From: Oikopleura dioica
Lineage: Eukaryota; Chordata; Appendicularia; Copelata; Oikopleuridae
Reading direction: 5' to 3'
NCBI GenBank assembly: GCA_907165135.1
Contig: OU015566.1
Location: 6,866,157 to 6,930,156 of the forward strand
DNA: 64,000 bases
Part shown: positions 1 to 9,892 of the stretch, piece after piece
Numbering within the stretch: the first letter of the stretch is position 1
How the letters are laid out: the number at the start of each line of letters is the position of its first letter
Program-made: the position numbers and the translations under genes
The notes under the pieces: generated by a model
Seen by the model: only the letters and a program-made list of their open reading frames with translations
What the model was told of the DNA's origin: nothing
Databases searched by the model: none

Positions 1-351
1 CTCCACCATGAAGGATCAACCAGGGCGCCCGGCCAATCAGAACCGCCCTCGGCGAGGTTAGCAAAGAAAGCCAGAGAATCCTATTTTTCACGAAGAATCG
101 TCGAAATGCTCAGGAATCCGGCTCTGGTCTCTCAAATACGTCTTGCTGCGGCTAATCAACGAAAAAGCCGCGAAGTTCAGTTGCTCAGAAAGCGAGAAAA
201 GGTAGAAATGACCTTTTAGAGGGTTTTGGGGCGATTTTAATGGGCTGTTGAACTCGAATGATCCGTTTTTAACAGTGTCACGTGATTTTGTTTGATTTAT
301 GGGAGTGTTCATGAGAATTTGTTACGTCCAAGTATTGAGACAGTTTTCTTC

Positions 352-408
352 TCGAAATCTAAAGCCGTTTGCGGCTTCGAATAGAAAAAAACTAAAGCCG
401 CGCTTTTT
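352..408. repeat. GCC-palindrome repeat, diverged copy 1
   Basis: AAAGCCGTTTGCGGCTTCGA followed by CTAAAGCCGCGCTTTTTCC resembles the left half of the units at 12105 and 15192. It overlaps the possible MRPL48 presequence that opens at ATG 311. Confidence 0.5.
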
Positions 409-533
409 CCACTGGAAAATTTCCAGGCCTTCTTTCTCGAAGCCCAAAATCTCTTCTCGATTTTCAAACGAATAACTCTTGGTCTAAAACTGACTATTTA
501 GTCTATTTCTCCGAATAATCCCTATCATTTCAG

Positions 534-2537
534 ATCTTCCAAAAACCGCCAAAAGGACCCGTCAACAACCGATTGATCCAAGAACTTCCAGAATACAACG
601 ATCGAGTTTCCATCGTCGGCCACAATCGCCGCCCTGGCCGCCCCAAATTCTACTCGCCAGCGAAGATTGAAAAACTCATGGAAAATGACGATTTGAGAAC
701 GAGGGAAATCGAGACGCTTTTTGAAAATGAATGGAGAGACAAAGATCCCTACAATTATCCGCTTTTTGATGTTCGAAAGTAAGATTATAAGAGTAGAGCT
801 GTTTTATGATCGTTTTCAGGACTCCTAGAATGCTCAGAGAAGAAAATTATCAGGAGCCGAATATTATTCATTATCCACAAGGAAAGGTTTTATTTCGTCG
901 ATTTTCTTTAGGGCATCCCTCGCATTTTCTTTAAACCAACATTTAATCGAGCGATACCCTCAATTTTGAGTCGAAAATCTCGAATTTTCTTCCACTGAAA
1001 AACTCTTTTGAAAGTACTTATTCAAATGAATTCATTTTGCTTCACAACTCTTCATAAATTCCGCGAAATAATCATTTCCCAACTTGAAAATATGGACTAC
1101 GATGTCTTGGACGTTTATCCTTCGCCACCAGACGAGTATGTTATCAATTACAAAGACGATGATCCGGTAAAAATGGAGAAGTACAAAAGAAACTTGGTTG
1201 TTGGAAACGTTAATGCGCAAGAAATTGGGCCGTTGACGAGACAACTGGCTGATTTTACGCCGGAAGGAGTTACTCTTACTATTGCCGCGGTAAGTTTTTA
1301 GATGATAAATTTATTGAGAAATTGTTGAAAGACTTTTTGAGAAAGAGCTAGTAAAGTTTGATAATATTCTGGTCAGAGTAAAGCTTGTTGCACATTGGGC
1401 ATTTCGCTTCGTGACTTTTTGATGATCCAAGAATCTTCCGAAAGCATTTTTCACAAGCTTGATGACCACAACTTGATAAGCAGCATTTATGTCTTGCTTC
1501 TGTATTAAAGTTTTCCGCGCAAAGAGAGCAGTCGTCAGTTTGCTCATTTTTCGTTTCGTTTTCCTTACCGGATAAAATGTCATCAATCGCCATAAGTTTT
1601 CTATTAGCACTATCCAACTTCTCTTTGAGTGAATTTTTTTCTTTCTCCAACTTTGAGATTCTTTCTTTCTGTGATGCCGATATTGAAGTCAAAATTTCCT
1701 TTTTTTGTAAGAAAATTGAATGGTAGCGATCTTCTCTTCATTGGAAGTAATTCAGGACACCAATTACTAGAGCTTACCTGTACGTAGAGTAATACATGTA
1801 TAAATAGTTCCACACACAAGTATTATTTGGTTCTGGCATTAACTTTTCAATAGCATGCCCCATCAAGTTCTCCTCGCATCTTTTAAACATCATTAGCATG
1901 CAGACGAAAGGGGCTGGGACTCCATAGTCGAATACTTGACCATTGATAAAAAATTCTGTGACAATATTGAAACTTTTAACATATGATTTCAATCCGTCCC
2001 CATTTATGCTTAATTCAGGATCAAAACAAGAGGCAAATTGTCGTACGCTTATGAAAATCCTATCTATCCCACCTATCGGGAAAATGAATGTCTGATTTTA
2101 CAGTTCATAAACATTTTTGAATCGATGAAGTTATTCGAAATAACGAACTGTTCCTCTAGTCCAAAACTTTCAAAAACGTCATCGGTTATCGCCGATTCAG
2201 ATTCGAAAAAACACTGTCGCACATGCTCATCCAATCTCTTGCAGTCGTCTAGGATTTCTTGACTTACTATTTCAGTCATTTTTGCCTTTTTTGCATTCAC
2301 GGCATCAAAAAGTCTTCTGAAAAATACAATTTCGCACTTTGGTGAAACATTTTATTTAGTTTTATCCAGGTTGGGTTTTATTCAAGAACGAATATACGTA
2401 ATATATATGTGCAACTGTAGGAATCAAAGTAACACATTATCCACTAGATGGAGAATTCTGACAACCTGAAATTCAAAGACAATGCCGAAGTCGCCTATCT
2501 GAAGAAGCTCGTCAGAATGATGAAGGAAACCAAATAA
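534..2537 (+). CDS. MRPL48: Mitochondrial ribosomal protein mL48 (uS10-like fold)
   Basis: Spliced gene for a large-subunit mitoribosome protein. Exons I can join in one frame: 534-778, 820-896, 1015-1289 and 2448-2537 (stop TAA). The C-terminal half has the uS10-like pattern of metazoan mL48: a beta strand (KVLFLLIQMNSF), a helix, VYPSPPDEY, then TPEGVTLTIAA followed by a charged helix ending KLVRMMKETK, parallel to the human SLPEGVRLSV...LLAKLK ending. From the exon at 534 the product is 228 residues, close to the human 212. The start is unresolved: an ATG at 311 opens a basic MRICYVQVLRQFSS leader that looks like a mitochondrial presequence, but I cannot place the joint to 534. The last intron (1290-2447) is far longer than its neighbours and contains a gene on the other strand. 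Family call from remembered homology, fairly secure for the C-terminus. Confidence 0.7.
1348..2300 (-). CDS. RING-finger protein nested in an MRPL48 intron
   Basis: Minus-strand coding blocks lie at about 2300-2085 (starting MNAKKAKMTEIV), 1998-1780 (containing FINGQVFDYGVPAPF) and 1692-1348. The last block holds a coiled coil (KEKNSLKEKLDSANRKL) followed by a C3HC4 RING: CSLC, then CGHQACEKC, then CPMC, with the stop 13 residues later. RING proteins of this form are usually E3 ubiquitin ligases; substrate unknown. The exon joints between the blocks do not all close in phase with canonical sites, so the 5' part may use non-canonical splice sites or be degraded. The gene lies wholly within the 1290-2447 intron of MRPL48 on the opposite strand. 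It resembles the coiled-coil/RING genes at 6.5-8.4 kb in architecture. Confidence 0.6.
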
Positions 2538-2574
2538 AGACTTTCTTTATGCTCAATTATTCGACCCTTTCTCG

Positions 2575-2600
2575 ATCGTTTACTCTTTCAGAATCAAAAA
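2575..2600 (+). promoter_or_regulatory. Probable spliced-leader trans-splice acceptor (second cistron)
   Basis: TTTACTCTTTCAG ends at 2591, 10 nt before the ATG at 2601 and only 54 nt after the MRPL48 stop. A pyrimidine-rich acceptor with no room for an upstream exon is the signature of operon trans-splicing. Similar sites: TTTTAG at 6051-6054 before LSM5 and, on the minus strand, TTTTTAG ending 1 nt before the bZIP ATG at 42773. Confidence 0.5.
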
Positions 2601-3614
2601 ATGTTATGGCGTGTTCGAATCGGTTACCTAAAAAGCCACTTTCGCTACTCCAACTCGATCATGAGCAAATTCGCTCCACCAGTTCCATACTCCGACGAAA
2701 AGCACGGGCGGTACTTAGAGCGAGCGAAATCGGAGCTGACGGAGAAAGATAAGGAAGGAAAAACACCTGAAGAAATCATACAATTAGAGAAGGAAATGGC
2801 AATTTACATCCGAAATCAAGAAATGCAAAAGGTGGAGATAAAACGGGCCCAAGAGGATTTGGGTTCTATGGCGACGATTACTCAAGGAAAGGGTCTAGCA
2901 ATGTTCCGATTTAGGGCTAGAGAATTCGAAGAATTTCGCGGTTTATTGAACATTTCGGCATTTTCTTTGATCTGTTTCTAGCTGATGTTATTCTAAACTC
3001 GCGCAAGTATGTTTACGCCGATTAGTAGGTCAATTGTTAGACCATAGAAAACAGGAGCTGGCCAAAAACAACAATGGTTCCCATACTACCAGCGCCAACT
3101 CATCGACCGAATGGAATACATCACCGAAAACCAACCCAAACGACCCGTCGCTGAGAATAAATCCAGTTCTCTCTATCCTTATAAGTTCTATGGAGAAATG
3201 ACTGAATGGAAAGGCCTGGATAATCAGCTGAATATTTGCAGAACGAATTTTGGGATCAAAAGCGCGAGATATTTCGTTTACGAACATCGAGTGGGAAAAC
3301 AGTATTTTGAACGCAACAATCAAGGTATTAACTTTCTTCTTTGCTCAGTTTTTCTTACTCCCGTTTTTAGTTCAGCGCGCTAGAATGCTCCGTAATCAGT
3401 TTTTATCTGGCGAAAGGCTTGTCAGTTTGATGCCGGCTCCTGTTCAGCCTTATTTGAGGTTTGTATACATCGTAAATGCACACTGATTTGCTTCTTATCG
3501 CGAATTCTAGCGAAGAAAGTTATACTAAGACAAGGCTTTATCTTATCATCTTACCCCTTACTTATCATTTTGTACCGGTGACAGATGGGACCATTGGACC
3601 AATTGGAGTTCTTT
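2601..3614 (+). CDS. Unrecognised protein with mitochondrial presequence
   Basis: ATG at 2601 opens MLWRVRIGYLKSHFRYSNS, a basic amphipathic leader typical of mitochondrial import, followed by MSKFAPPVPYSDEKHGRYLE and a lysine/glutamate-rich helix. Exons join as about 2601-2901, 3053-3324, 3371-3459 and 3511-3614 using ordinary GT-AG introns; the second exon contains QKQQWFPYYQRQLIDRMEY and the third MLRNQFLSGERL. The stop TAG is near 3614. I do not recognise the family; between mL48 and COQ2, and with this leader, a mitochondrial ribosomal or inner-membrane assembly role is an inference. Only 63 nt separate it from the MRPL48 stop, with a pyrimidine-rich splice acceptor 10 nt before the ATG, so it is probably the second cistron of an operon. 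Confidence 0.6.
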
Positions 3615-3777
3615 AGATCCATCAAAAGAATCATCCCTAATTTTAACCAAAAATTTAGAGGAGCAAGGGTATATTTCTGTTGTTTTAGGAGATTTCTAGC
3701 GATCTAGTTTGGCTATGTAGCAATTTTTGCTTTTATTGCTAACCTTTTATCAGACCCTTGATTCAAGTACCTCGATA

Positions 3778-5980
3778 ATGATCTCCCTTTTTAGACTCGC
3801 ACGATACGACAAACCAATCGGTTACCAACTCCTGTTTGTACCCGCCTTCATGGGATTGGTCAGTGGATGCCAGTTTACTCAATTACCCGACGCTTATCTG
3901 ATGAGTATTTTTGCGGCTGGGATAGTGTTTTACAAAAAGCTTAGTATGCGCATTTTCACGTTTTACAGGGCCTAATTACAGGGCTTTCTGCTTTTTTGAA
4001 CGCTTAAAAAATTCGATTTATTACAGTAGTTTTATTGACACCGTTTTTATCAAAAAATCTAACGCTATTGGACCATTAGCATAGTTCAAAATTCTTACTA
4101 TCTTCTGTTACGGTACTTGATCCGGTCCCCACCCTTCCTCTTCCAGTATCTAAATCCTCCAGGTCGTTAGGTTGTCTCCCGCCCAATTTCGTCATTATTC
4201 TCCCTATCTTCTACTTTTTTCGCTATCCCCGCAAAAAGAACGCTTCTGACTCGTGGAGCTGGATGCACCATCAACGACATCTGGGATCACAAACTGGACG
4301 CGCAGGTCGAACGGTGTAAGACAAGACCGATCCCTTCCGGAGATGTTTCCGTGGAGAAAGCGAAGATCTTTTTTGTGGCTCAGTTGAGCGCTGCTTTTGG
4401 GCTTCTTTGAATAGGTTCTAAAATGAGGTTTCAAAATCCGATTCATCAAGTATTTCCTCCAAATATTTCGAGAAAGTCTTTGGAAGCCATACTTTTTTGA
4501 ACCAAAAATCAGTCTTCTGAACCCCACCACGTTCTTCCTCGGCCTCTTGGCACCTATCCCGATCGTCGTTTACCCCCTTATTAAACGTTACAACTTGCCG
4601 GATCATTGGCAGCACACCCGCGCGGCCTGGCTCTTGCGCCCACAATTGTTTCTCGGGCTTACATTCAACTGGGGCGCGATGATGGGTTATTCTGCGGTGA
4701 CGGATAACATCGATCTCGCCGTTCAAATCCCGCTCTATTTGGGCTGCGTCGCGTGGACTGTCATGTATGATACTGTTTATGCTCTTCAGGGAAAGCTTCA
4801 AATATTTTATCAGAAATTTCATTTTTCAATTTGAATTTTTCAATTTTGAAATTTATATAATCATTTTTGGTCGCTTAGGCTTAGTCTAGGGCAGATCTGT
4901 TAGTGTTTGAGCTTACGAAAAGGATATTGACGACGACCGGAAGCTCGGACTGAATACATCTGCGGATTTCCGGCAACTGCCGAAGGAATATCGCGCCAAT
5001 CCGGCCAAAGCCTTCCGAAATCACCGCACGCGTCAGAAAATCATGCACTACCAAGCTCAGGAACGGTTCGCATTTTTTATCCAGAAAGACAGGGGCCTTT
5101 TTACTGAACGGTTCATGTCAAATTTGCCCCAGAAATTCTTTTGAGCACTCGAAAGGTTACGAAATGCGAGCCCATCTTGATAGGAGCAAAGTAAGTTCTT
5201 GGCTAGTTGTCAAACTGCCATGTTCTTATCGCTGGTGGCTTGGGCGACCGCGCTGGAAACGCGGGGCACCATTATCGCCGCCGATTCGTTGGTTATTTTT
5301 ACAGGTTTGTTCGATACGTACAGGGCGCTTGTTAATTCCGAACTTTGCTTTCTTAAAATTATACCTCGGGTATAATCTGGGTTAGTTTGGTCAGCAAATA
5401 GGCACTAATCGTAGCTCAAAAGGACTAGTTTTTAGAAACTATTTTAGCTGAAACATTTTGAAGGAAAAGATCGAATTTCTCGAAATATAGACATCTCCTT
5501 TTTTGCGATAAGATTTTGAATAAAAATTAGAACCTCTTCCCAGACAGTAAGCCCGCATTTCTTTCCGTAATTGTCGCTGATTAGATAAAGCAGACACGCT
5601 GTCTCAAATATCTCTTGCTTTAGGAGTTCACGTATGCTCGTAATCGTATACAGGAGCGGCCCTTCTAAAGGAGCTTCAACTCGACTCGCGTATTAACCAT
5701 TTTCTTCTAAGGGGCACTTCTGGCGGCGAATTTCGCATGGTACCATTATGGCTGCGGCGCTTTCGCTGGTCAAACTGCTGACAAAGTCAGATATCTCGAA
5801 TTCTTCAAGAGACAGAAATGGATTGGCTTTTGGCTTATGTTCTCCTTGCTACTGGCGCATGGATTAATCAGAAATTTACGATTATACGATGATGATTTAA
5901 ATCGCGTGTATATATTAAAAGAAGAATCTAGGGAAATTCTATCTGCTATTCAACCTCTCCTGCCTTCAAGTTTAGACTAA
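3778..5980 (+). CDS. COQ2: 4-hydroxybenzoate polyprenyltransferase (ubiquinone synthesis)
   Basis: Membrane UbiA-family prenyltransferase that attaches the polyprenyl tail to 4-hydroxybenzoate in the mitochondrial inner membrane. Visible family signatures: RLARYDKPIGYQLLF near the N-terminus, the first aspartate-rich motif as RGAGCTINDIWDHKLD, the RPIPSGDVS loop, GLTFNWGAMMGYSAV, and the second aspartate motif YDTVYALQDIDDDRKLG. The C-terminal exon encodes WIGFWLMFSLLLAHGL and ends at TAA 5978-5980. Alignment with human COQ2 is gap-free only if one intron starts with GA (near 3920) and another with GG (near 4793). A basic stretch (about 4950-5065) after the second motif has no counterpart that I recall, and joints between 5065 and 5700 are uncertain. 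ATG 3778 gives a short N-terminus; an upstream targeting exon is possible. Confidence 0.85.
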
Positions 5981-6078
5981 TTACTTCCAGTTAATTTAAT
6001 TTATTTGTACATACCGCAGCTTGAACAAGCTTTAGAATACAAGTTGTATTTTAGAAAGGAGGCTCGTAAATTAATAAC

Positions 6079-6377
6079 ATGGCATCGCAATTAATGCCCT
6101 TGGAATTGGTCGACAAGTGTATCGGATCGAGAATTCATATCATCATGAGAAATGACAAGGAAATCGTCGGAACCCTGCTTGGATTTGATGAGTTCGTCAA
6201 TATGGTAGGTTCGTTCTTAGTAACTTGAAACTGATTGTTAAGGTGCTTGAAGATGTGACAGAATACGAGGCTACTTCCGACGGAAAGAAGATCACCAAAC
6301 TCGAGCAAATCCTCCTCAACGGAAACAACATCACAATGCTTGTTCCTGGCGGAGAAGGTCCCGAAGAAACTGCCTAA
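6079..6377 (+). CDS. LSM5: U6 snRNA-associated Sm-like protein LSm5
   Basis: Two exons, 6079-6204 and 6243-6377, split by a 38-nt intron. The 86-residue product is a near-complete match to animal LSm5: [33 protein letters not shown] (Sm1 motif), VLEDVTEYE, then [18 protein letters not shown] (Sm2 motif). LSm5 is a subunit of the LSm1-7 ring (cytoplasmic mRNA decay) and the LSm2-8 ring (U6 snRNP). It starts 98 nt after the COQ2 stop, with a TTTTAG acceptor 25 nt before the ATG, consistent with being the last gene of the operon. The 3' flank (6375-6452) is duplicated at 6929-7010. Confidence 0.95.
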
Positions 6378-6547
6378 ATACACCTGAACCTTCTTTCTAA
6401 TTATCGCAATTATGATAACTAATTAGGTCGATTATTGCTCTCTCACTCCTTGAAAAATATTCTTCTCCTCTTGAAATAAAACTCAAAGAATAATGACTTC
6501 AAAAAGCTCCAACTTTCGTTCTTTTTAAGAGAAGTTTTTTTCGAAAA

Positions 6548-6931
6548 ATGGCTTCTCCTATTGTTGGAGATATTGTATTGTTGAGGGAAGAGATTGCAAA
6601 GCGAAAGAAAACCATGGAAATGATCGACATAGCTCATACTCTTGCAAAGGAAGAGCAGTTGATAATAATTAACCGTAATCTAATTCATACAGAAAATGCA
6701 GATGTTGCTCAAAGAACTTTTCTCGTGAACGAGGTGAGTACGAAAAACTATTTTCAAGGATTTAATAATTTTCAATTGAAACTCAATTGAATTTAGAGTT
6801 CCGTAAGCAACTACAATGGCTTGTTTCAAAAGTACGAGGAAGCGACCAAACAACTTGAAAAAGAAATAGAAGGTTACGAGACCGAGATTGCTTCGTTGAA
6901 AGAAGAACTGTCCTCGCTGAAGACTGTCTAA
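6548..6931 (+). CDS. Truncated coiled-coil paralogue of the RING gene at 7.6 kb
   Basis: Exons 6548-6733 and 6797-6931. The protein is a charged coiled coil (LLREEIAKRKKTMEMIDIAH, then SNYNGLFQKYEEATKQLEKE) almost identical over its length to the 7624 gene, but it stops at SSLKTV where the paralogue runs on into a RING domain. The N-terminal ~45 residues of the paralogue are also missing. The stop codon and the following 80 nt match the LSM5 stop and 3' flank, so the RING end seems to have been replaced by an LSM5-derived tail through recombination. It may be expressed as a RING-less, possibly dominant-interfering protein, or be a decaying copy. Confidence 0.6.
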
Positions 6932-7183
6932 ATAAACCTGTACCTTCTTCCTGATTATCGCAATTATGATAAATAATTAGGTCGATTAGCGCTCTCTCAC
7001 TCCTTGAAATAAAACTTAGAAAAGGACTTCAAAAAAAAACTTCAATTTTCGCGAAGAAATGCAAATTGAATAAACTGTAATGTATTCATATATACAGTGG
7101 CTCTTGAAAGCAGGCTGTTTTTGGGCATATTGGCATGTGAAAAGTCCCTAATTGGAAATTGTGAGGTCTTAAATTTGAAATTC

Positions 7184-7530
7184 TAATGTTCGTAGCGCAT
7201 TTCTAATCTTCCGTTTTGATAACGAGTGATCACTTTCTTCATTTCGTCGTAAGATGCAGCTTTCGTATGCAAGCAGGCAGCCATTCCGCTGAATTCTAGA
7301 GCAGAAAAGTTATACAAAGATGGAGATGAGTACTGACCTTTTCCCCAGGCGACTTCGTGGAGACCTTTGGGCTCAGAAAGCCCGGCTTTCTTGCGCAGAA
7401 TTCCGGAAAAGAAGAAATCTTCCAAACGGAAATCGTTGAGGTCTGTTTGCGCTTATTTCTGGTTGAATTCGAGTAAGATTTTTCAAAAACAACATGATGT
7501 TATATTTTTATCGTCGCGTCGATCAGACAT
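7184..7530 (-). CDS. Small conserved-looking protein, function unknown
   Basis: Three minus-strand exons join cleanly in frame: 7530-7494, 7442-7338 and 7295-7184, with GT-AG introns of 51 and 42 nt. The 83-residue product starts MSDRRDDKNITSYLNDF, has a hydrophobic-aromatic patch (EDFFFSGILRKKAG), then EPKGLHEVAWGKEF and a charged C-terminal helix ending LEMRYEH. There is no signal peptide or clear membrane segment. I do not recognise it. Two perfectly phased tiny introns and a proper start and stop make it a credible gene rather than noise. It lies between the two RING paralogues on the opposite strand; its start is 94 nt from the divergent start of the 7624 gene, so the two may share a promoter. 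Confidence 0.6.
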
Positions 7531-7623
7531 TTTTTGCTTTCGAGAAACGAAAGTTTGCACTCTCCTCAGAATTTCATTTTATTTGCGAAAAGCGCCTCGT
7601 ATAACATAAAACTTTTTTGAAAA

Positions 7624-8386
7624 ATGGCTTCTCTCAGCGTTGAAGATGAAACTTATTTTGCCAATTTCAAACACCATCTTAGAAAGGAGCTCAATCTTTA
7701 TGAGCTTCTGAAGGAAGCAAGAGAGAAGGGTTTTGATGAAAGCGAGCAAGTTGGTGGAAAAATTGCCGTTCTGAGGGAAGAGATTGCTAAGCGAAAGAAA
7801 ACCATTGAAATGATCGAGATTGCTGATTCTATTGCAAAGGAGGAACAGGAACTGATTACAAACCGCAATAAGATTCATGCAGAAAATGCAGATGTTACTA
7901 AGCGAACTTTCACCGTGTACGAAGTGAGTAAATATAAACTTTTAACAAAATAAAAACTTTTAAAACTTTTTAAAAACACAAAAGTCATTCATTTTCATGA
8001 TTCTATAACCTTCAATAGAGTTCCGTTACTAACTACAATGGCCTGTTTCAAAAGTACGAGGAAGCGATCAAGCAACTTGAAAAAGAAATTGAAGGTTACG
8101 AGACCGAGATTGCTTCGTTGAAAAATGAACTGTCCTTGCTGAAGAATCCGAAGAATCTATTTGCTCTAGCTTGCCAGGAACTTCAGCCATCATGTGGGAT
8201 TTGCTTTGAAAAATACGACGAGGAAAAACACAAGAAGGCTGTTATAACAAAGTGTGGCCATACATTTGGACGACCTTGTCTCATGAAGCTCAAAGAGATC
8301 TACGTTGGGAACGGTAGATACTCAAAAAATGCCCCAAATGCAAAGAAAACTTCTCCTCCGATCAGGCTATCAATATTTTTGACTAA
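7624..8386 (+). CDS. Coiled-coil RING-finger protein with a frame break
   Basis: Exon 7624-7923, intron, exon from 8019. The N-terminus (MASLSVEDETYFANFKHHL) leads into a long coiled coil shared with the 6548 gene. From about 8190 a C3HC4 RING begins: CGICFEKYDEEKHKKA, then CGHTFGRPC. The final pair (KCPKCKENF) and the natural stop (TAA at 8384-8386) are in the +1 frame relative to the rest: the shift falls in a run of six A residues at about 8325-8330, and one extra A would restore the reading frame. So this is either a sequence error in a homopolymer or a fresh frameshift that destroys the last zinc ligands. A RING E3 ligase role is a family inference. Confidence 0.7.
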
Positions 8387-8609
8387 TTTTGTGTGATTTT
8401 TAAGGTAAGCATCTCAAATTTGATGATAATAAGTTTTTCAGATATAAAGATCCAGTCAACTCACAAAAAACAGCGAGGAACTCAAAGCCATATTTTCATC
8501 GAATGTCAATTAAATTATCAACCAAACCATCACTCTATTTTGCTAACCCTGTTTCGCCTACCCGACTGTCGGGTCCCGACAACAGCTCTAACATGTTATT
8601 ACCATAAAT

Positions 8610-9188
8610 TCAACCATGTCCTGCTGCGTCGTTTATCTTTCTTGCAGAACTTGCATGCATTCCCACGCATTGTCCATTGCAATATTTCGGCACTCTATGC
8701 GAGCTCGGCCATTGATCCGCCCAAACATAATATTTTCCAACGTAAGAAACGGCATAGTTGTAGATTGGATAGCCTCAATTCGATTTCATCTGCGATAAAG
8801 ACAGAAAAAATCTACCTTTCATGCAAACAATGTCCGATTCTTCAGTAAACATTCGATCCAGCAGGTCAAAACGCACGAATGTATCATCATCAATCTTTCA
8901 AAATTGGTCTCGGAGCTTTCAAATTTACGGAAATTCGAATCAAACTTCGTTGACCCTTTCATAAAGAACTTGTCCATCATAATTTGGACAGCGCTGTGCC
9001 AAGAACTGATAACCAAGACGTGTTTTGAGCGGCAGATTTTCATAATTATCCAGAAAATCGCCAATTACGAGATCGTCGTTTTCAAATGCTTCTCGTTGGA
9101 GCTCATCCTCGACCTGCGCGTAGAATTGTCTTTGTTCATTGAAAGGGATGAAGCGGCCAGAATTGTAAAATGCAAAGCCACTTGACAT
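8610..9188 (-). CDS. Beta-1,3-galactosyltransferase-like protein (Galactosyl_T)
   Basis: Minus-strand exons 9188-8970, 8894-8816 and 8773-8610. Visible GT31 features in order: a stretch equal to the DxxxxDFxDxYxNLxLKT motif (VIGDFLDNYENLPLKTRLGY), CPNYDG, the metal-binding DDD motif as IDDDTFVRFD, then GYPIYNYAVSYV, KYCNGQC and a C-terminal HASSARKI. Family members are Golgi type II enzymes adding galactose or GlcNAc in beta-1,3 linkage to glycans. Here the N-terminal membrane anchor and stem are missing, because the frame opens just upstream of 9188 at a possible splice acceptor; an upstream exon may exist or the gene is N-terminally truncated. It is convergent with the RING gene that ends at 8386. 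Confidence 0.65.
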
Positions 9189-9189
9189 T

Positions 9190-9892
9190 CAGTTAAACTT
9201 GGTTCATCCCCGCTCTAAATTCATGCCATCGGACAAAGGCGGCCCGCTACCGAGCAGAAAATACAGATTAACGTCGCCTCACTAGGGTTAAACGGTTTAA
9301 GTCGCAACTGCGGCTCTTCTGAGGTGTTTGTTTGTTCTTGACTGACCTCAGCGATTATTCTCTCTTGCGAAATTAAAATAGAAGGGGTCTTCTTCTTTAG
9401 AAGAGGAATTTTTATGCAAAAACGAGGCCAAGAATTAAGAAATTTTGATAACTCGGCATTTAGAATCCATTTTCAAATCGCTTGCTGGTGTTTTGCGCAC
9501 TGCGGACATCTGATAATAACTGGGTAGGGCCAAGATGGCAAGCCCGCTTATCGCTGAATTTTACACATTCCGTTCAACCCTAAAGCCTTTGGGAAGCAAC
9601 ATTCCCGCATACTCCCGAATCGCATCTCGATTTGTCTAAATAAACAGGTTCTCCATTTTTTCTTCTTTTCTACAAAAGTAACTCCCGAAAAATTACCGAA
9701 AAAGCGTTTCCTCAGAACTTGGGCGGTAAATTGACAATTGCCACCTTTAATTCATTTGCAATGACCCCTTTTTTCTTCCGGAGTCAAAAATATTTAGACC
9801 CAAGTATTTTCACAATAGACACACGTTACATAAAAACGCGCCAGAATTTGTTTTACATAACAATTGTTGTTTAAAAACTCAACAATTCCAAT
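9190..9892. other. Low-complexity intergenic stretch, no gene seen
   Basis: About 700 nt without any coding signal that I can support on either strand. It contains AT-rich DNA with TAAATAAA-type sequences near 9640 that could serve as 3' signals for the minus-strand gene ending at 9893. Confidence 0.4.

Noticed and set aside
8393-8848. 151-codon plus-strand frame
   Set aside because: It is antisense to the galactosyltransferase exons, which carry recognisable motifs on the minus strand.
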